A stretch of 64,000 nt of DNA. Source: Cobetia crustatorum. GTDB taxonomy: Bacteria; Pseudomonadota; Gammaproteobacteria; Pseudomonadales; Halomonadaceae. A model generated the notes under the pieces. That model was not told the DNA's origin and searched no databases. It saw only the letters and a program-made list of their open reading frames with translations. Below are positions 1-9,423 of this stretch, piece after piece; positions within the stretch are counted from its first letter, which is position 1, and every line of letters starts with the position of its first letter. The DNA lies in contig NZ_JEMF01000074.1 in NCBI RefSeq assembly GCF_000591415.1, forward strand, positions 1 to 64,000, written 5' to 3'. A program made the position numbers and the translations under genes.

Positions 1-21
1 TTTTTCATGTCATATCAATCA

Positions 22-50
22 CGTGCCGATAGGTATCATTTCTCGGCACG
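22..50 (-). terminator. possible sodC terminator hairpin
   Basis: An 8-bp inverted repeat (CGTGCCGA / TCGGCACG) with a 13-nt loop lies 18 nt past the sodC stop. No clear U-tract follows it on the minus strand, so it is only a probable transcript end. Confidence 0.4.
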
Positions 51-68
51 AGCCAATCAAGCAAAGTG

Positions 69-611
69 CTATTGGATCACACCGCAGGCAACACGCGAGC
101 CACCACCCCCAAGCTTGGGCGTATCGGTGTAGTTGTCACCACCGGAGTGAATCATCAGCGCATGGCCGCTGAGGTCACTTTCCTCAAGACGCGGTGCCAA
201 CACTGGCAGTGAAATCTTGCCATCGGCATCGACGCTCAGCGCCGGGAGATCCCCGAGATGGCCATCGCCATACGGCCCTTGGTGAGTCTCTGTGCCTTCC
301 GGGTCGAAGTGGCTGCCGGCTGCGGCTGCAGCAACGGTTTCACCATCCTTCTCGGCAGGCTCACAACTAGCCTTGGCATGCAGGTGGAAGCCGTGAATAC
401 CGCTCTCCAGACCCTCGACCTTCGGTGTCAGTAACAGTCCATTCTGAGTATCTTCGGCCATGATGCTCCCCACGGCCTCGCCGATACCCTCAGCATTCAC
501 ACGATGCATCTCGATCTCGGTAGATGCCTGAGCCGCACCACTGGCCAGGCATGTACCCAGAGCAAGTGCAGCACATGTTTTCAGCAAGGGACGCTGTGTC
601 ATGATGTTCAT
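69..611 (-). CDS. sodC: Cu/Zn superoxide dismutase, periplasmic
   Basis: Converts superoxide to peroxide and oxygen in the periplasm. The protein has a signal peptide (start MNIMTQRP, hydrophobic core, cleavage near ASGAAQA-S). Copper/zinc ligand motifs are visible: GFHLHA, then GSHFDPEG with a downstream HGDL-like GDGHLGDLP, and HALMIHSGGDNY. The two Cys of the structural disulphide (SCEPAE and the C-terminal VACGVIQ) are present. The start at 611 was chosen because GGAGAG sits 7 nt upstream; an open frame extends to 641 without support. About 180 aa, normal for bacterial SodC. It is monocistronic, with a 250-nt gap to metF. Confidence 0.93.
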   Translation of the reverse strand: MNIMTQRPLLKTCAALALGTCLASGAAQASTEIEMHRVNAEGIGEAVGSIMAEDTQNGLLLTPKVEGLESGIHGFHLHAKASCEPAEKDGETVAAAAAGSHFDPEGTETHQGPYGDGHLGDLPALSVDADGKISLPVLAPRLEESDLSGHALMIHSGGDNYTDTPKLGGGGSRVACGVIQ

Positions 612-863
612 AAGCAATCTCTCCAGCACGTAGGCCGACACCCGAATGTGAGATCAAAGCTCGATACTGGATGTCGAAGTGGTGAGTGGTCGGTGCTACT
701 CATCACAACCTCGGGGCCTGAGCCAACATGTTCAATGCTTACGAGAAAAGAAATCCCGTTGCGAAACGCACCCCCCCCCCACCAGAAGCTGGCAAGGGCG
801 TGTTATCAAAGGCTTTTCGGCACGACGCGCCAGATCATGGTTATCGTCATGATCAGCGGATAA

Positions 864-1715
864 TCATGCGCTGGTGATGCCCAGATTCCTGAGGACATTG
901 AGGCTCGGCTCAGCCTGATTGAGCGTATAGAAATGCAGGCCCGGCGCACCGCCATCCAGCAGGCGCTCGCTCATGCGTGAGATCACCTCGGTGCCAAATT
1001 TCTGGATGCTCTCGCTGTCATCGCCGTAGCTCTCAAGCTGCTTGCGAACCCAACGCGGAATATCCGCACCGCAGGAGTCGGAGAAACGCGCCAGCTTGGT
1101 GTAGTTGGTGATCGGCATGATGCCTGGAATGATCGGCTGCTCGATGCCAATGGCCCGCGCACGCTCCACGAAATGGAAATAGGCATCGGCAGTGAAGAAG
1201 TACTGAGTGATGGCGATGTTGGCCCCCGCATTCATCTTGCGAGCGAAGTTCTCGAGATCACGCTGATAGTTGTCCGCCTGTGGATGACATTCCGGATAGG
1301 CAGCCACGGCTATCTCAAAATGATCGCCGGTCTCTTCACGCACGAATTCGACCAGCTCGTTGGCATAGCGCAGCTCACTACGTGCGCCCATACCAGACGG
1401 CAGGTCACCGCGCAGAGCAACCAAACGCTTGACGCCCCGCTCGCGATATTCGCTCAGAATTTCGCGCAGCTCACCACGATCACTCCCTATGCAAGACAGG
1501 TGCGGAGCGGTGCAGACACCACTGCTGCTGACCGCATTGACGGTATTGAAGGTACGTTTACGGGTGGAGCCACCGGCACCGTAGGTCACGGAGAAGAATG
1601 TCGGGTCGATGACTGCCAGACGATCGCGGACATCCATCAACTTCTCGTGCCCCACCTCGGTATTCGGTGGGAAAAATTCGAAGCTGATACCTAATGGATG
1701 CTCGCTTGCGCTCAT
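864..1715 (-). CDS. metF: 5,10-methylenetetrahydrofolate reductase
   Basis: FAD enzyme that reduces methylene-THF to methyl-THF, the methyl donor for methionine synthesis. The 283-aa product starts MSASEHPLGISFEFFPPNT; FEFFPP is the family signature at the barrel start. Also visible are SVTYGAGGSTR, LRGDLP, the AAYPECHP motif, and ITQYFF with PIIPGIMPI. The open frame runs upstream to 1862, but the 49 extra residues are Cys/Lys-rich and unlike the family. AGAGG 8 nt before the ATG at 1715 supports the short form. It lies near metK, so two methyl-cycle genes are close but not in one operon. Confidence 0.95.
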   Translation of the reverse strand: MSASEHPLGISFEFFPPNTEVGHEKLMDVRDRLAVIDPTFFSVTYGAGGSTRKRTFNTVNAVSSSGVCTAPHLSCIGSDRGELREILSEYRERGVKRLVALRGDLPSGMGARSELRYANELVEFVREETGDHFEIAVAAYPECHPQADNYQRDLENFARKMNAGANIAITQYFFTADAYFHFVERARAIGIEQPIIPGIMPITNYTKLARFSDSCGADIPRWVRKQLESYGDDSESIQKFGTEVISRMSERLLDGGAPGLHFYTLNQAEPSLNVLRNLGITSA

Positions 1716-2031
1716 GGGATAACCCTCTGTGGTCAATCGTGTCCAGCATTGATGTTTTTTCGCCGCACACTTCAAGGTGTGCGTGCTACAGCATGCATTG
1801 CATTCTGAACTGAGCCGCGAGTCTCGGCTAATGAAAGGTTTTCGCCTCAACATCAATATCATTCATATAAGAATCTTCTTTCTTATAACCATAATCTTTC
1901 ACGTATCGAAGTATTCTCACCAGAGGCTCTAGCACGAGGCTTGCGTGTTGATTGTCATCATTCACTGGATGACGCCGGCACATGTCGCGCGGCATGATGA
2001 GAATAGCCAACAACATTCACAAGGACAGGTG
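1716..2031. other. divergent intergenic region metF / AEC transporter
   Basis: This 316-nt region carries both divergent promoters. Two dyads are visible: CGCACAC/GTGTGCG at 1764-1783, in the metF leader, and a perfect 8-bp inverted repeat TATAAGAA-N6-TTCTTATA at 1866-1887. I looked for a SAH or SAM riboswitch core and for MetJ boxes and saw none. Confidence 0.5.
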
Positions 2032-2961
2032 ATGGACCATATCGATCTACAGCAGCCCCTCTGGATGCTGATTACCTTTGTTGCCATTGGCTGGCTATGC
2101 GCACGCCGACTCGCGATTGACCCGCGCCCTATCGCTACCCTGCTGATCTACGTGATTGCACCACTGACCTTCTTTCGTGGACTCGTACTCGGTGAGCCAT
2201 CGCTCAGTGATCTCGGTCTGACACTCGGCCTGTTCACGATCTCAAGCGTGCTCTGCCTACTGACCCGACCGCTGGCGGCGATGTTCTTCCCACCACAGGA
2301 AGCGGCGCTATTGGCCTTCTCTGCCGGCACCGGCAATACCGGTTACTTTGGCCTACCTGTCGCCATGCTGCTGCTGCCGCCAGAAGGCGTGACCCAGTAT
2401 CTCTTCTGTTTGCTGGGCATCACGCTCTATGAATTCACGCTGGGTTTCTACGTCAGTGCGCGTGGACAATTCTCGATGCGCGAAAGTCTGACCAAGATCG
2501 TGCGTCTACCGCTGATCTACGCCTTCCTCGTCGCCCTGTTGGTCAGCACGCTGGGGATTGGCATTCCGGAGGCCGTGCTGGAGGGGCTGAACTACTTCAA
2601 GTACAGCTACACGGTACTGGGCATGATGATCATCGGCATGACACTCGGCGGCATCAGCCTGCGCGAGGTAGACCCGCGCTTCATTCTTGCGGCTTCGGCG
2701 CTGCGCTTCGTGATGTGGCCACTGCTGAGTCTGGGCAGCGTGATGCTACTGGGTAGCCTGACGACGCTCGACCCTGTACTGGCACAGGCACTGCTACTGC
2801 TGGGCGTGGTACCCATGGCCGCCAACGTCGTGGTGCTGGCCATCGAACTGAATATCCAACCGGCCAAGGGCGCCATCGCAGTGATGCTGACCACGCTGGC
2901 CGCCCCGCTGGTTATCCCACTATATCTCTCGTGGATGCTGGCGATCAGCGGGCTGGGCTAG
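2032..2961 (+). CDS. AEC-family (auxin efflux carrier-like) transporter
   Basis: Inner-membrane permease of about 309 aa with roughly ten hydrophobic segments. Features typical of the AEC family (PF03547) are the N-terminal VAIGWLCARRLAIDP, the FSAGTGNTGYFGLPVAM motif after TM4, and the final MAANVVVLA. Members carry organic acids or malonate in some bacteria; the substrate here cannot be read. The start at 2032 has AGGA 9 nt upstream and gives MDHIDLQQPLW. The frame is open back to 1945 without an RBS. It is convergent with the next gene. Confidence 0.85.
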   Translation: MDHIDLQQPLWMLITFVAIGWLCARRLAIDPRPIATLLIYVIAPLTFFRGLVLGEPSLSDLGLTLGLFTISSVLCLLTRPLAAMFFPPQEAALLAFSAGTGNTGYFGLPVAMLLLPPEGVTQYLFCLLGITLYEFTLGFYVSARGQFSMRESLTKIVRLPLIYAFLVALLVSTLGIGIPEAVLEGLNYFKYSYTVLGMMIIGMTLGGISLREVDPRFILAASALRFVMWPLLSLGSVMLLGSLTTLDPVLAQALLLLGVVPMAANVVVLAIELNIQPAKGAIAVMLTTLAAPLVIPLYLSWMLAISGLG

Positions 2962-2981
2962 AAAATACGGGAGAAATGGGC

Positions 2982-3875
2982 TCAAGCCCCCGTCATCTCC
3001 GGGGGCTTGCATGCCATGACAGGCTGCTGAATGGCCGGGTCTATCACGGCCTGGCGTGACATCACGAAACGTGGCGCGCTTTCAATGATCTGTCCCTGCC
3101 AATCAATCAGATGCAAGGCACCGTCCGCATCCTCAGCCAGTGCGGTGCAATGCTCGACCCAGTCACCGTCGTTGCAGTAGAGCACACCATCCTCAACCCG
3201 AAACCCTGCCTGATGAATATGTCCACCGATATAGCCATCGAGACCCTCAAGACGTGCCTGGCGCATGGCCGCTTCCTCGAACTGCGCGACATAACGCTGC
3301 GCCGTCCCACTACGACGCTTGAGTGCGCTGGCGAGCGACCAGTAAGGCAGCCCAAACAGTGAGCGGCCACGATTGCACCAGCGGTTGAGTGACAAGATGA
3401 AGCCGTGCATGCCATCACCCAATGTGAGCAACCACGGTGCGATGCGCACATGAGTATCAAACTCGTCGCCATGTGAGACCAACAGACGACGACCGCTAGC
3501 AGTGACATGAATCGCGCGGCGCTCGATGCTCACGTTATGCAGCTTCACGCCACAGAGCCGACGAAACGATGCATCGTGATTGCCAGGAATATAGATCACC
3601 TCACAGCCGCTACGCGCCAAGCGCAGCACACGGGCTACCAGTGCCTGCTGATCCTTGTCGAGCACGGCGCGCTTGCGCATCGCCAGTAAATCAACGATAT
3701 CGCCCACCAGATAGAGTCGCTCAGGGCGCACGCGACGCAGCAACTTGGAAAGCAGCGCTGCCTGACAATCCGGGGTGCCTAGATGTAGATCAGAAATAAA
3801 CAGAGTACGAACCTGCCCGAGAGAGGCAGCTCCAGAACAGGAATCATCTTGAGAGGGAAAGCGCGGCGCGGTCAT
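2982..3875 (-). CDS. calcineurin-type metallophosphoesterase (LpxH-like)
   Basis: A 297-aa two-metal phosphoesterase. Metal-ligand motifs appear in the expected order: ISDLHLGT, VGDIVDLL, PGNHD, SHGDEFD and GGHIHQAG. The layout matches the UDP-2,3-diacylglucosamine pyrophosphatase-like family used in lipid A synthesis, but it is longer than classical LpxH (about 240 aa), so a different phosphoester substrate is possible. The start at 3875 has a strong GGAGGT 7 nt upstream. A repeat, AAGCCCCCG/CGGGGGCTT, overlaps its last codons and may end transcription between the two convergent genes. Confidence 0.8.
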   Translation of the reverse strand: MTAPRFPSQDDSCSGAASLGQVRTLFISDLHLGTPDCQAALLSKLLRRVRPERLYLVGDIVDLLAMRKRAVLDKDQQALVARVLRLARSGCEVIYIPGNHDASFRRLCGVKLHNVSIERRAIHVTASGRRLLVSHGDEFDTHVRIAPWLLTLGDGMHGFILSLNRWCNRGRSLFGLPYWSLASALKRRSGTAQRYVAQFEEAAMRQARLEGLDGYIGGHIHQAGFRVEDGVLYCNDGDWVEHCTALAEDADGALHLIDWQGQIIESAPRFVMSRQAVIDPAIQQPVMACKPPEMTGA

Positions 3876-4012
3876 GTCTGTCACCTCCGAACCAATGAAT
3901 GCGGCCAGAAGGGCCACACCGAGATAGCGTGACATGGGCTAGTGACATGAACGTAACAAGCAGATGAACACGCGGTGACAACTGCCATGCATCCAAAGGA
4001 TATCGAGGTAGC

Positions 4013-5185
4013 TCAGGCCTGACGATCACTCAGGCCCGCCGCGGCACGGCGACGCGCGCGCTTCTGGCGATACATGCGGTCATCGGCGATCTGGATCAGA
4101 TCATCCACGTCCACATCGCTCTGCAGTACAGGGTCATGAGTTACGCGCCCGATGCTGATATCAACCGGGAAGGCGATTCCCTCTCGCAGACGGCGCTCCT
4201 GCAAGCGGCGCATCAACTGAGTTGCTGCCTGCTGACTGGCCATGTCACAAGCGCCCGGCAGTACGACCAGAAACTCATCACCACCCAATCGGCACGCCAT
4301 GCCCTGATCCCCCGCCGCCTGTGCCACACCCTCAGCGACCAGCTGAATCAAGTGGTCGCCCTCGGCATGTCCAAAGCTGTCGTTGACGTGCTTGAGCCGA
4401 TCAACATCCACAAACAGAATTGACAGGCAGCGGCGCACACGCGTGCTATCCAACAGCACCTGCTCGAAGAACTCGAGACCAAAACGTCGATTCGGCAGAC
4501 TGGTGAGCAGGTCGTGATTAGCGCGGTATTCAAGCTCGTGCTGTTGCGTCAGCAGTTGCTGGTTGACGCGATTCAGCTCGGCGTTGCGTCCTTCCAGTGC
4601 CAATCGCAGCATGACCGTACGCTGAAACGTGGAGAAACGTGCATGCGCAAGCGCCGGTGCGATACACAGCGTCGTCATCAGATAGGCACCGCCAGCCCCG
4701 ACCAAGTCGGTCAACTGCAGGGGGCTTAGCCAGGTGAAGATGGGGATATAGAACACAATCAAGGGCAGACTACTGGCGAGCTGATAGCGCCAGCCCCATA
4801 CCAGCCAAGCTGGCATGGCAATCAACATACAGGTCGCAAAACTCAGGTTCCACAGCGATAGCGCGATGACGTTATCAATCATCGCAGCACCAAAACAGAA
4901 GAAGAGATTGCTCGCTATCGCCCCGAACAGCACGATGCCATTAGGATTCTGCGGATTCCTGCGCAACAGGAAAACACACAGCAAACAGATTCCGATCAGC
5001 AGGAAGCGCCCTGCCCATAATAGCTGCCAGGCGTTCGGCACCTCGAAGTAATCGAAGAGCAGAAAGCAGGATAGTCCGGCAATCGCGAACATGACGAACG
5101 TGTAATTTAGCCGAGCACAATACCGGCGAGACTCGCTATCAGAGCCAGGATTGCCTGGCGGCATGAGATGGTCATGAAAAGGCAC
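4013..5185 (-). CDS. membrane-anchored diguanylate cyclase (GGDEF)
   Basis: Makes cyclic di-GMP. About 190 N-terminal residues form five to seven membrane segments. A short helical linker (LNRVNQQLLTQQHELEYRANHD) leads into a GGDEF domain starting at RANHDLLTSLPNRR, with the intact active-site loop LGGDEF near residue 298. No RxxD inhibitory site sits just before the loop, so product feedback may be lacking. No EAL domain is present. The likely start is GTG at 5185, with GAGGG 7 nt upstream. The signal sensed is unknown. Confidence 0.9.
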   Translation of the reverse strand: MPFHDHLMPPGNPGSDSESRRYCARLNYTFVMFAIAGLSCFLLFDYFEVPNAWQLLWAGRFLLIGICLLCVFLLRRNPQNPNGIVLFGAIASNLFFCFGAAMIDNVIALSLWNLSFATCMLIAMPAWLVWGWRYQLASSLPLIVFYIPIFTWLSPLQLTDLVGAGGAYLMTTLCIAPALAHARFSTFQRTVMLRLALEGRNAELNRVNQQLLTQQHELEYRANHDLLTSLPNRRFGLEFFEQVLLDSTRVRRCLSILFVDVDRLKHVNDSFGHAEGDHLIQLVAEGVAQAAGDQGMACRLGGDEFLVVLPGACDMASQQAATQLMRRLQERRLREGIAFPVDISIGRVTHDPVLQSDVDVDDLIQIADDRMYRQKRARRRAAAGLSDRQA

Positions 5186-5489
5186 GGCACACCCTCAGGC
5201 AATAACTAGCGTTCTCTAATGCTACACCCCACGCAGGAATGCCCCTATCTCGGTGTTGGCTGATTTGTTAACGCTACGCCAGAAGCTCTGAAGGCCAGAG
5301 ATGAAAATCGTAACGCCTCAATGCGAAAGCGAGGTGTCATTCAGAGGCAGGGATGGCGCTGTGCCCCCAGAACATCTCTCCTCGTGACGAGGCTCTCAAA
5401 AACAGCCTTCTATCGAGAGGAGTGCTGCACGGAGCTACGCCAATGTCTGGCCCAAAAGGCCATCACATAACATGATGGCCATCTCATGC

Positions 5490-5609
5490 TTAATGAAGCA
5501 AAGAAGAGCTGCTGGGCTTCTTGGCAGTCGTCTTTGCCGCTTTTTTCTCTTTTGCTGTTAAAAGGGGCTTCTTTTTAGTCGCTTTTTTACTGTCTTGACC
5601 TTTACTCAT
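5490..5609 (-). CDS. 39-aa lysine-rich small protein
   Basis: A short gene of 40 codons including the stop. It starts MSKGQDSKKATKKKP, continues with alternating Lys/Ala stretches (EKKAAKTTAKK) and ends SSSSLLH. AAGGA stands 7-8 nt before the ATG. The composition (about one third Lys, no Cys, no Trp) resembles histone-H1-tail-like small proteins; I recall similar short proteins opening MSKGQDSKK in other gammaproteobacteria but could not check this. Function is unknown; nucleic-acid binding is only a guess from charge. It stands alone in a 940-nt gap. Confidence 0.65.
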   Translation of the reverse strand: MSKGQDSKKATKKKPLLTAKEKKAAKTTAKKPSSSSLLH

Positions 5610-6128
5610 GACATTTTCCTTTTGAGGTAAATTCTAAGCTGAAGTCAGTGTTGGTCATTCTCATGCCGAGATGACGCACTAGCGCTACAGGCTGAAGCAT
5701 AACGATTCAGTATGACCCCCAAGATACGCAATTGATAGAAATAGATGATGTTGTCTGGAAAATAGAGTAATCCAGCACTATGGATATAAATAAAATATCC
5801 CACCTGACTTTTGACCATATTGAATTATAAACATTTTCCCATGGCGCTCATCATTATTTCATGGTTATAACCACATCAGATATTTCAAGATAATCTTCAA
5901 GGGGATTTATTATTGATAGAGCCATTCTACTGCTGGCGCTACTACACCAGCCCGGCCCCCCCCCTTCACTCGGAGCCACATCAGAGCAAGATGCCGAGGG
6001 GGCTCCGTGCATCTGGATTAGCAGCGCTATACACCGCAACGCCCCGACACTCTTGTGGAAAGCATCGGGGCGTTGCGTTTTTTCAGCCATGATTCAATTT
6101 TCAGCTATGACTTGGTTTCAACTACAGC
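5610..6128. other. intergenic region, AT-rich then G/C tract
   Basis: Apart from the hairpin at 6035-6083, no convincing gene is seen. The 5650-5900 part is AT-rich. A nine-C run lies at 5956-5964. Short open frames on both strands lack ribosome sites. Confidence 0.4.
6035..6083 (+). terminator. orphan rho-independent terminator
   Basis: A 13-bp perfect stem (CGCAACGCCCCGA / TCGGGGCGTTGCG) is followed by six T on the plus strand. The annotated genes on both sides are on the minus strand, and there is no T-tract on that side. It therefore appears to end an unannotated plus-strand transcript. Confidence 0.7.
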
Positions 6129-7399
6129 TCAATGCTTATCGTCTTGCGACTCCGTGTGGCATCGATCTCCGACCACCATCTTGACCAGTTTGCCGATGGT
6201 CAAACCCTGTACCAGAATCGAGAACAACACGATGATGTAAGTCGTCACCACTAGCGGCTCACGAAATTCGCCTTCGGGGATCGCCAGCGCCAGTGCTACC
6301 GAGATACCACCGCGTAGGCCACCCCAGGTCAGCACTCGCGTGGTGCCTTTACGGAAGGTGTACCAGCGGCGCAGAATTCGTAGTGGCACACCAATGATGA
6401 CCAGACGAGACAGCAGGATGACAGCCACCAATGTCAGCGCGACCCCAATGGCAGTCAGGCTGATCGGCATCAGTACCAGCTCAAGACCAATCAATACGAA
6501 CAGCACGGCATTGAGAATCTCGTCGACCAACTCCCAGAAGCCATCCAGATAGCGGCGCGTGTTATCCGACATCGCCCCAGCGCGGGCCATATTGCCAATG
6601 ATAAGCCCTGCCACCACCATCGCGATGGGGCCAGAAACGTGTAGTGCCGAAGAGAGCGCGTACCCCCCGAGCACCAGTGCCAGGCTCAGCATCACCTCCA
6701 CCTGATACTGATCAATGCTTCGCATCAGCTGATATACCAGTCCACCCAGTGCCAGTCCCATCAGAATACCGCCACCGGCCTCCTCAACGAATAGCAGGCC
6801 CATGTGACCCAGATCAATCTCGCCATTACCGATAGAGGCCGTGCCGAGCAATGCAGTAAAGAGCACCACCGCCACGCCATCGTTGAACAGCGACTCACCG
6901 ACGATACGAATCTCCATATCCGCCGGCGCCCCCGCACTGCGCATGATGCCGAGGACCGCGATGGGATCCGTTGGCGAAATGAGTGCACCAAAGACCAGGC
7001 AGTAAAGATAGGGAACTTCGATGCTCGCCCACTGAAACAGCCACCAGGCAGCTGACCCAATCACGATAGTCGAGACCAGCACGCCCAGCGTTGCGAGCAA
7101 GCCAATGGAGCGACGATAGGCTTTCAGCCGTGAGAGGTCGACATGCAATGCGCCGGCAAACAGCAGGAAAGACAACATGCCATCCATCAGCAAGCTATTG
7201 AAGTTGATGCGCGACAGCCAGTCTTCAGCGCTATCCGCGACGGCGGTAGTCATCGAGAAATGATCCAATCCGATCACACCCAGTGATAGCACCAGCCGAT
7301 AGCCATCACGCCGATGGTCGGCGGCAGTCGCAGCACCCGCTGGTTGAACCACATGCACACGGCAGTAATGGTAATGAACAGTGCGGCGAGATTAAGCAT
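6129..7399 (-). CDS. Na+/H+ antiporter, CPA1/NhaP type (frameshifted as written)
   Basis: Exchanges Na+ (or K+) for H+ across the inner membrane. The long frame starts inside the gene. The true N-terminus reads MLNLAALFITITAVCMWFN from the ATG at 7399 (AAGGAA upstream) and runs to a point near 7296, where one base, probably a C in GGCCTGG, is missing. Downstream, about ten membrane helices follow, with ISPTDPIAVLG and SLFNDGVAVVLFTA (the Asn-Asp ion-binding pair) and WGGLRGGISVALAL. Corrected length is about 423 aa, shorter than CPA1 proteins with a large cytoplasmic tail. Confidence 0.88.
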
Positions 7400-7538
7400 C
7401 TAAATACATTCCTTTATGGTGATGCTGCCAGCACACACAGCATGGTTCTTCCATGATACTGGGAAATGGGATCGTTCACTTATCGACTATTCCACGAGCG
7501 GAGAAATAGACCGCGTGATCTTAGCTTGGATGGACAAG

Positions 7539-8042
7539 TTACCAAAGGTCTCCAAAGCGATCTCGATGACATAAATAAAGACGTAGATCGAACTCAAGCT
7601 GATGATAGTCCGGCTCCATATAACAGCATAATTTATAGAATGCCTTGTCATGTGCCTTTTCACGCAAATGCGCTAATTCATGCACGACGATCATTTTTAG
7701 CAGCGGTTCAGGAATACGTCGAAATAAAGAAGAGATGCGAATCTCATTCTTGGCCTTGAGTTTATTACCCTGCACTCGAGAGACAAACGTATGCAACCCC
7801 AACGCATTGTTGATGACATGAATCTTGTCATCGTAAATCACCTTGCTGATCGGCGCGGAGCTACGCATGTATTGGTTCTTCAAGGCCATCGTATACTCAT
7901 ACAGCGGGCGAGTGCCGTGGATGCCATGGATGCCAGGGTATTTCTTCAAGAAAAAGTCAGCCGTCTTTTCTGCCTCCAGCAAATCTTGCGCTTGCTGCTG
8001 AAGCTGCGGGCTGTAGGCGTTGAGATAACGTAGCTCGGGCAC
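7539..8042 (-). CDS. YgjP-like metallopeptidase (M48/DUF45)
   Basis: A 167-aa predicted zinc peptidase. The HELAHLREKAHDKAFYKL segment holds HExxH (residues about 119-123) and a further His that can complete the zinc site, as in the YgjP/DUF45 family. No signal peptide is present, so it is cytosolic. The start appears to be GTG at 8042 with AGGAG about 10 nt upstream. Substrate unknown. It lies downstream of metK on the same strand but after a strong terminator. Confidence 0.8.
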   Translation of the reverse strand: MPELRYLNAYSPQLQQQAQDLLEAEKTADFFLKKYPGIHGIHGTRPLYEYTMALKNQYMRSSAPISKVIYDDKIHVINNALGLHTFVSRVQGNKLKAKNEIRISSLFRRIPEPLLKMIVVHELAHLREKAHDKAFYKLCCYMEPDYHQLEFDLRLYLCHRDRFGDLW

Positions 8043-8100
8043 CTTGTGACCACTCCTTTACATGTCATCGTATCTGTCGGGCATCACGACGCCAGAAACA

Positions 8101-8126
8101 GGAAAACCCGCCGAAGCGGGTTTTCC
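8101..8126 (-). terminator. metK terminator (bidirectional shape)
   Basis: An 11-bp perfect stem GGAAAACCCGC / GCGGGTTTTCC with a CGAA loop lies 77 nt after the metK stop. Confidence 0.8.
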
Positions 8127-8203
8127 TTGAAACGCATCTGCCTCGCGAAAGGCCTCTCAACGTCACGGGCAGTGAAGCGCCCGTTGACCGGAGACGGCAG
8201 GAC

Positions 8204-9423
8204 TTAGATGCCTGCAGCGGCTTTCAGTGCATCGGCACGATCAATCTTTTCCCACGGGAAGGCGGTGAAGGTTTCAGTCTTCTGCTCGCCATTCACGTCT
8301 GTCCAGCTGTAGCTGTGCTCGAACGGCTCACGACCGAAGTGACCGTAGGCTGCCGTCAATTGATACATCGGATGTGCCAGATCCAGCATGGTGGTGATGG
8401 CATACGGACGCAGATCAAAGTGCTCACGCACCAGCTCGACAATCTTGGTATCACTGATCTTGCCAGTGCCGAAAGTATTGATCGCGACAGAAGTCGGTTC
8501 AGCCACGCCGATAGCGTAGGAGACCTGAATCTCGCACTTTTCAGCGAGACCACTGGCGACAATGTTCTTGGCCACGTAGCGACCGGCATAAGCGGCGCTG
8601 CGATCGACCTTGGACGGGTCCTTGCCAGAGAAGGCACCACCACCGTGACGCGCCATGCCGCCATAGGTATCGACGATGATCTTGCGCCCCGTCAGGCCAC
8701 AATCGCCCACCGGGCCACCGATGACGAAGTTGCCCGTCGGATTGATGTGATACTGAGTCGACTCAGTCAGCCACTCAGCCGGCAGCACTTGCTCGATGAT
8801 CTCGCGCTTGACCATCGCACGCAGATCTTCCTGGGACACTTCCGGATCGTGCTGGGTAGAGAGCACCACCGCCTCGACGGAAATCGGCTTGCCGGCTTCG
8901 TCGTAACGGAAAGTGACCTGACTCTTCGCATCTGGGCGCAGCCACGGCAGCATGCCGTTCTTGCGTAGTTCAGCCTGACGCTCCACCAGACGATGGGCGT
9001 AGTGAATCGGCGCCGGCATGAAGGAGTCAGTTTCGTTGGTGGCATAGCCAAACATCAGCCCCTGATCACCCGCGCCTGATCTTCTGGCTTGCTGCGGTCA
9101 ACGCCTTGGGCGATGTCAACGCTCTGCTTGCCGATCAAATTCAGAACACCACAGGTCTCGCCGTCGAAGCCGACGTCGGAAGAGGTGTAGCCGATATCGG
9201 TAATGACACGACGTACCAGCTCCTCGAGATCGACCCACGCAGTGGTGGAGATCTCACCGGCCACGATAGCGACACCGGTTTTGACGAGCGTTTCACACGC
9301 GACACGTGCGTGCTTGTCGCGCGCGATGATGGCATCGAGCACGGCGTCGGAAATCTGATCAGCAATCTTGTCCGGATGACCTTCAGACACGGACTCAGAT
9401 GTGAAGAGTGAGTATTCGCTCAT
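8204..9423 (-). CDS. metK: S-adenosylmethionine synthetase (frameshifted as written)
   Basis: Makes SAM from methionine and ATP. The N-terminal part ([20 protein letters not shown], with the SEGHPDK ATP motif) is in one frame and the rest ([21 protein letters not shown], then [13 protein letters not shown] and [16 protein letters not shown]) in another. The junction near 9075 should encode the invariant GAGDQG loop. The sequence has CAGGCGCGG where CAGGGCGCGG restores it, so one G is missing. Joined length is about 406 aa (E. coli 384). The enzyme is normally essential, so a read error is more likely than real loss. The RBS GAGGACAA precedes the ATG. Confidence 0.93.

Noticed and set aside
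504-863. Open frame of 119 codons on the plus strand over the 5' end of sodC
   Set aside because: It overlaps sodC antisense, has no RBS, crosses the C10 tract and has a non-protein-like composition.
1716-1862. N-terminal extension of MetF
   Set aside because: The Cys/Lys-rich 49 residues are unlike the family, and a good RBS supports the internal ATG at 1715.
1716-2031. SAH or SAM riboswitch upstream of metF (also looked for upstream of metK)
   Set aside because: Hairpins exist, but the conserved riboswitch cores could not be matched by eye.
5854-6090. 78-codon minus-strand frame reading through the terminator and C9 tract
   Set aside because: It runs through a strong hairpin and a homopolymer, with no RBS or family resemblance.
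9055-9423. Separate short MetK-like gene
   Set aside because: It is the N-terminal part of metK split by a single missing base; the GAGDQG loop is restored on joining.
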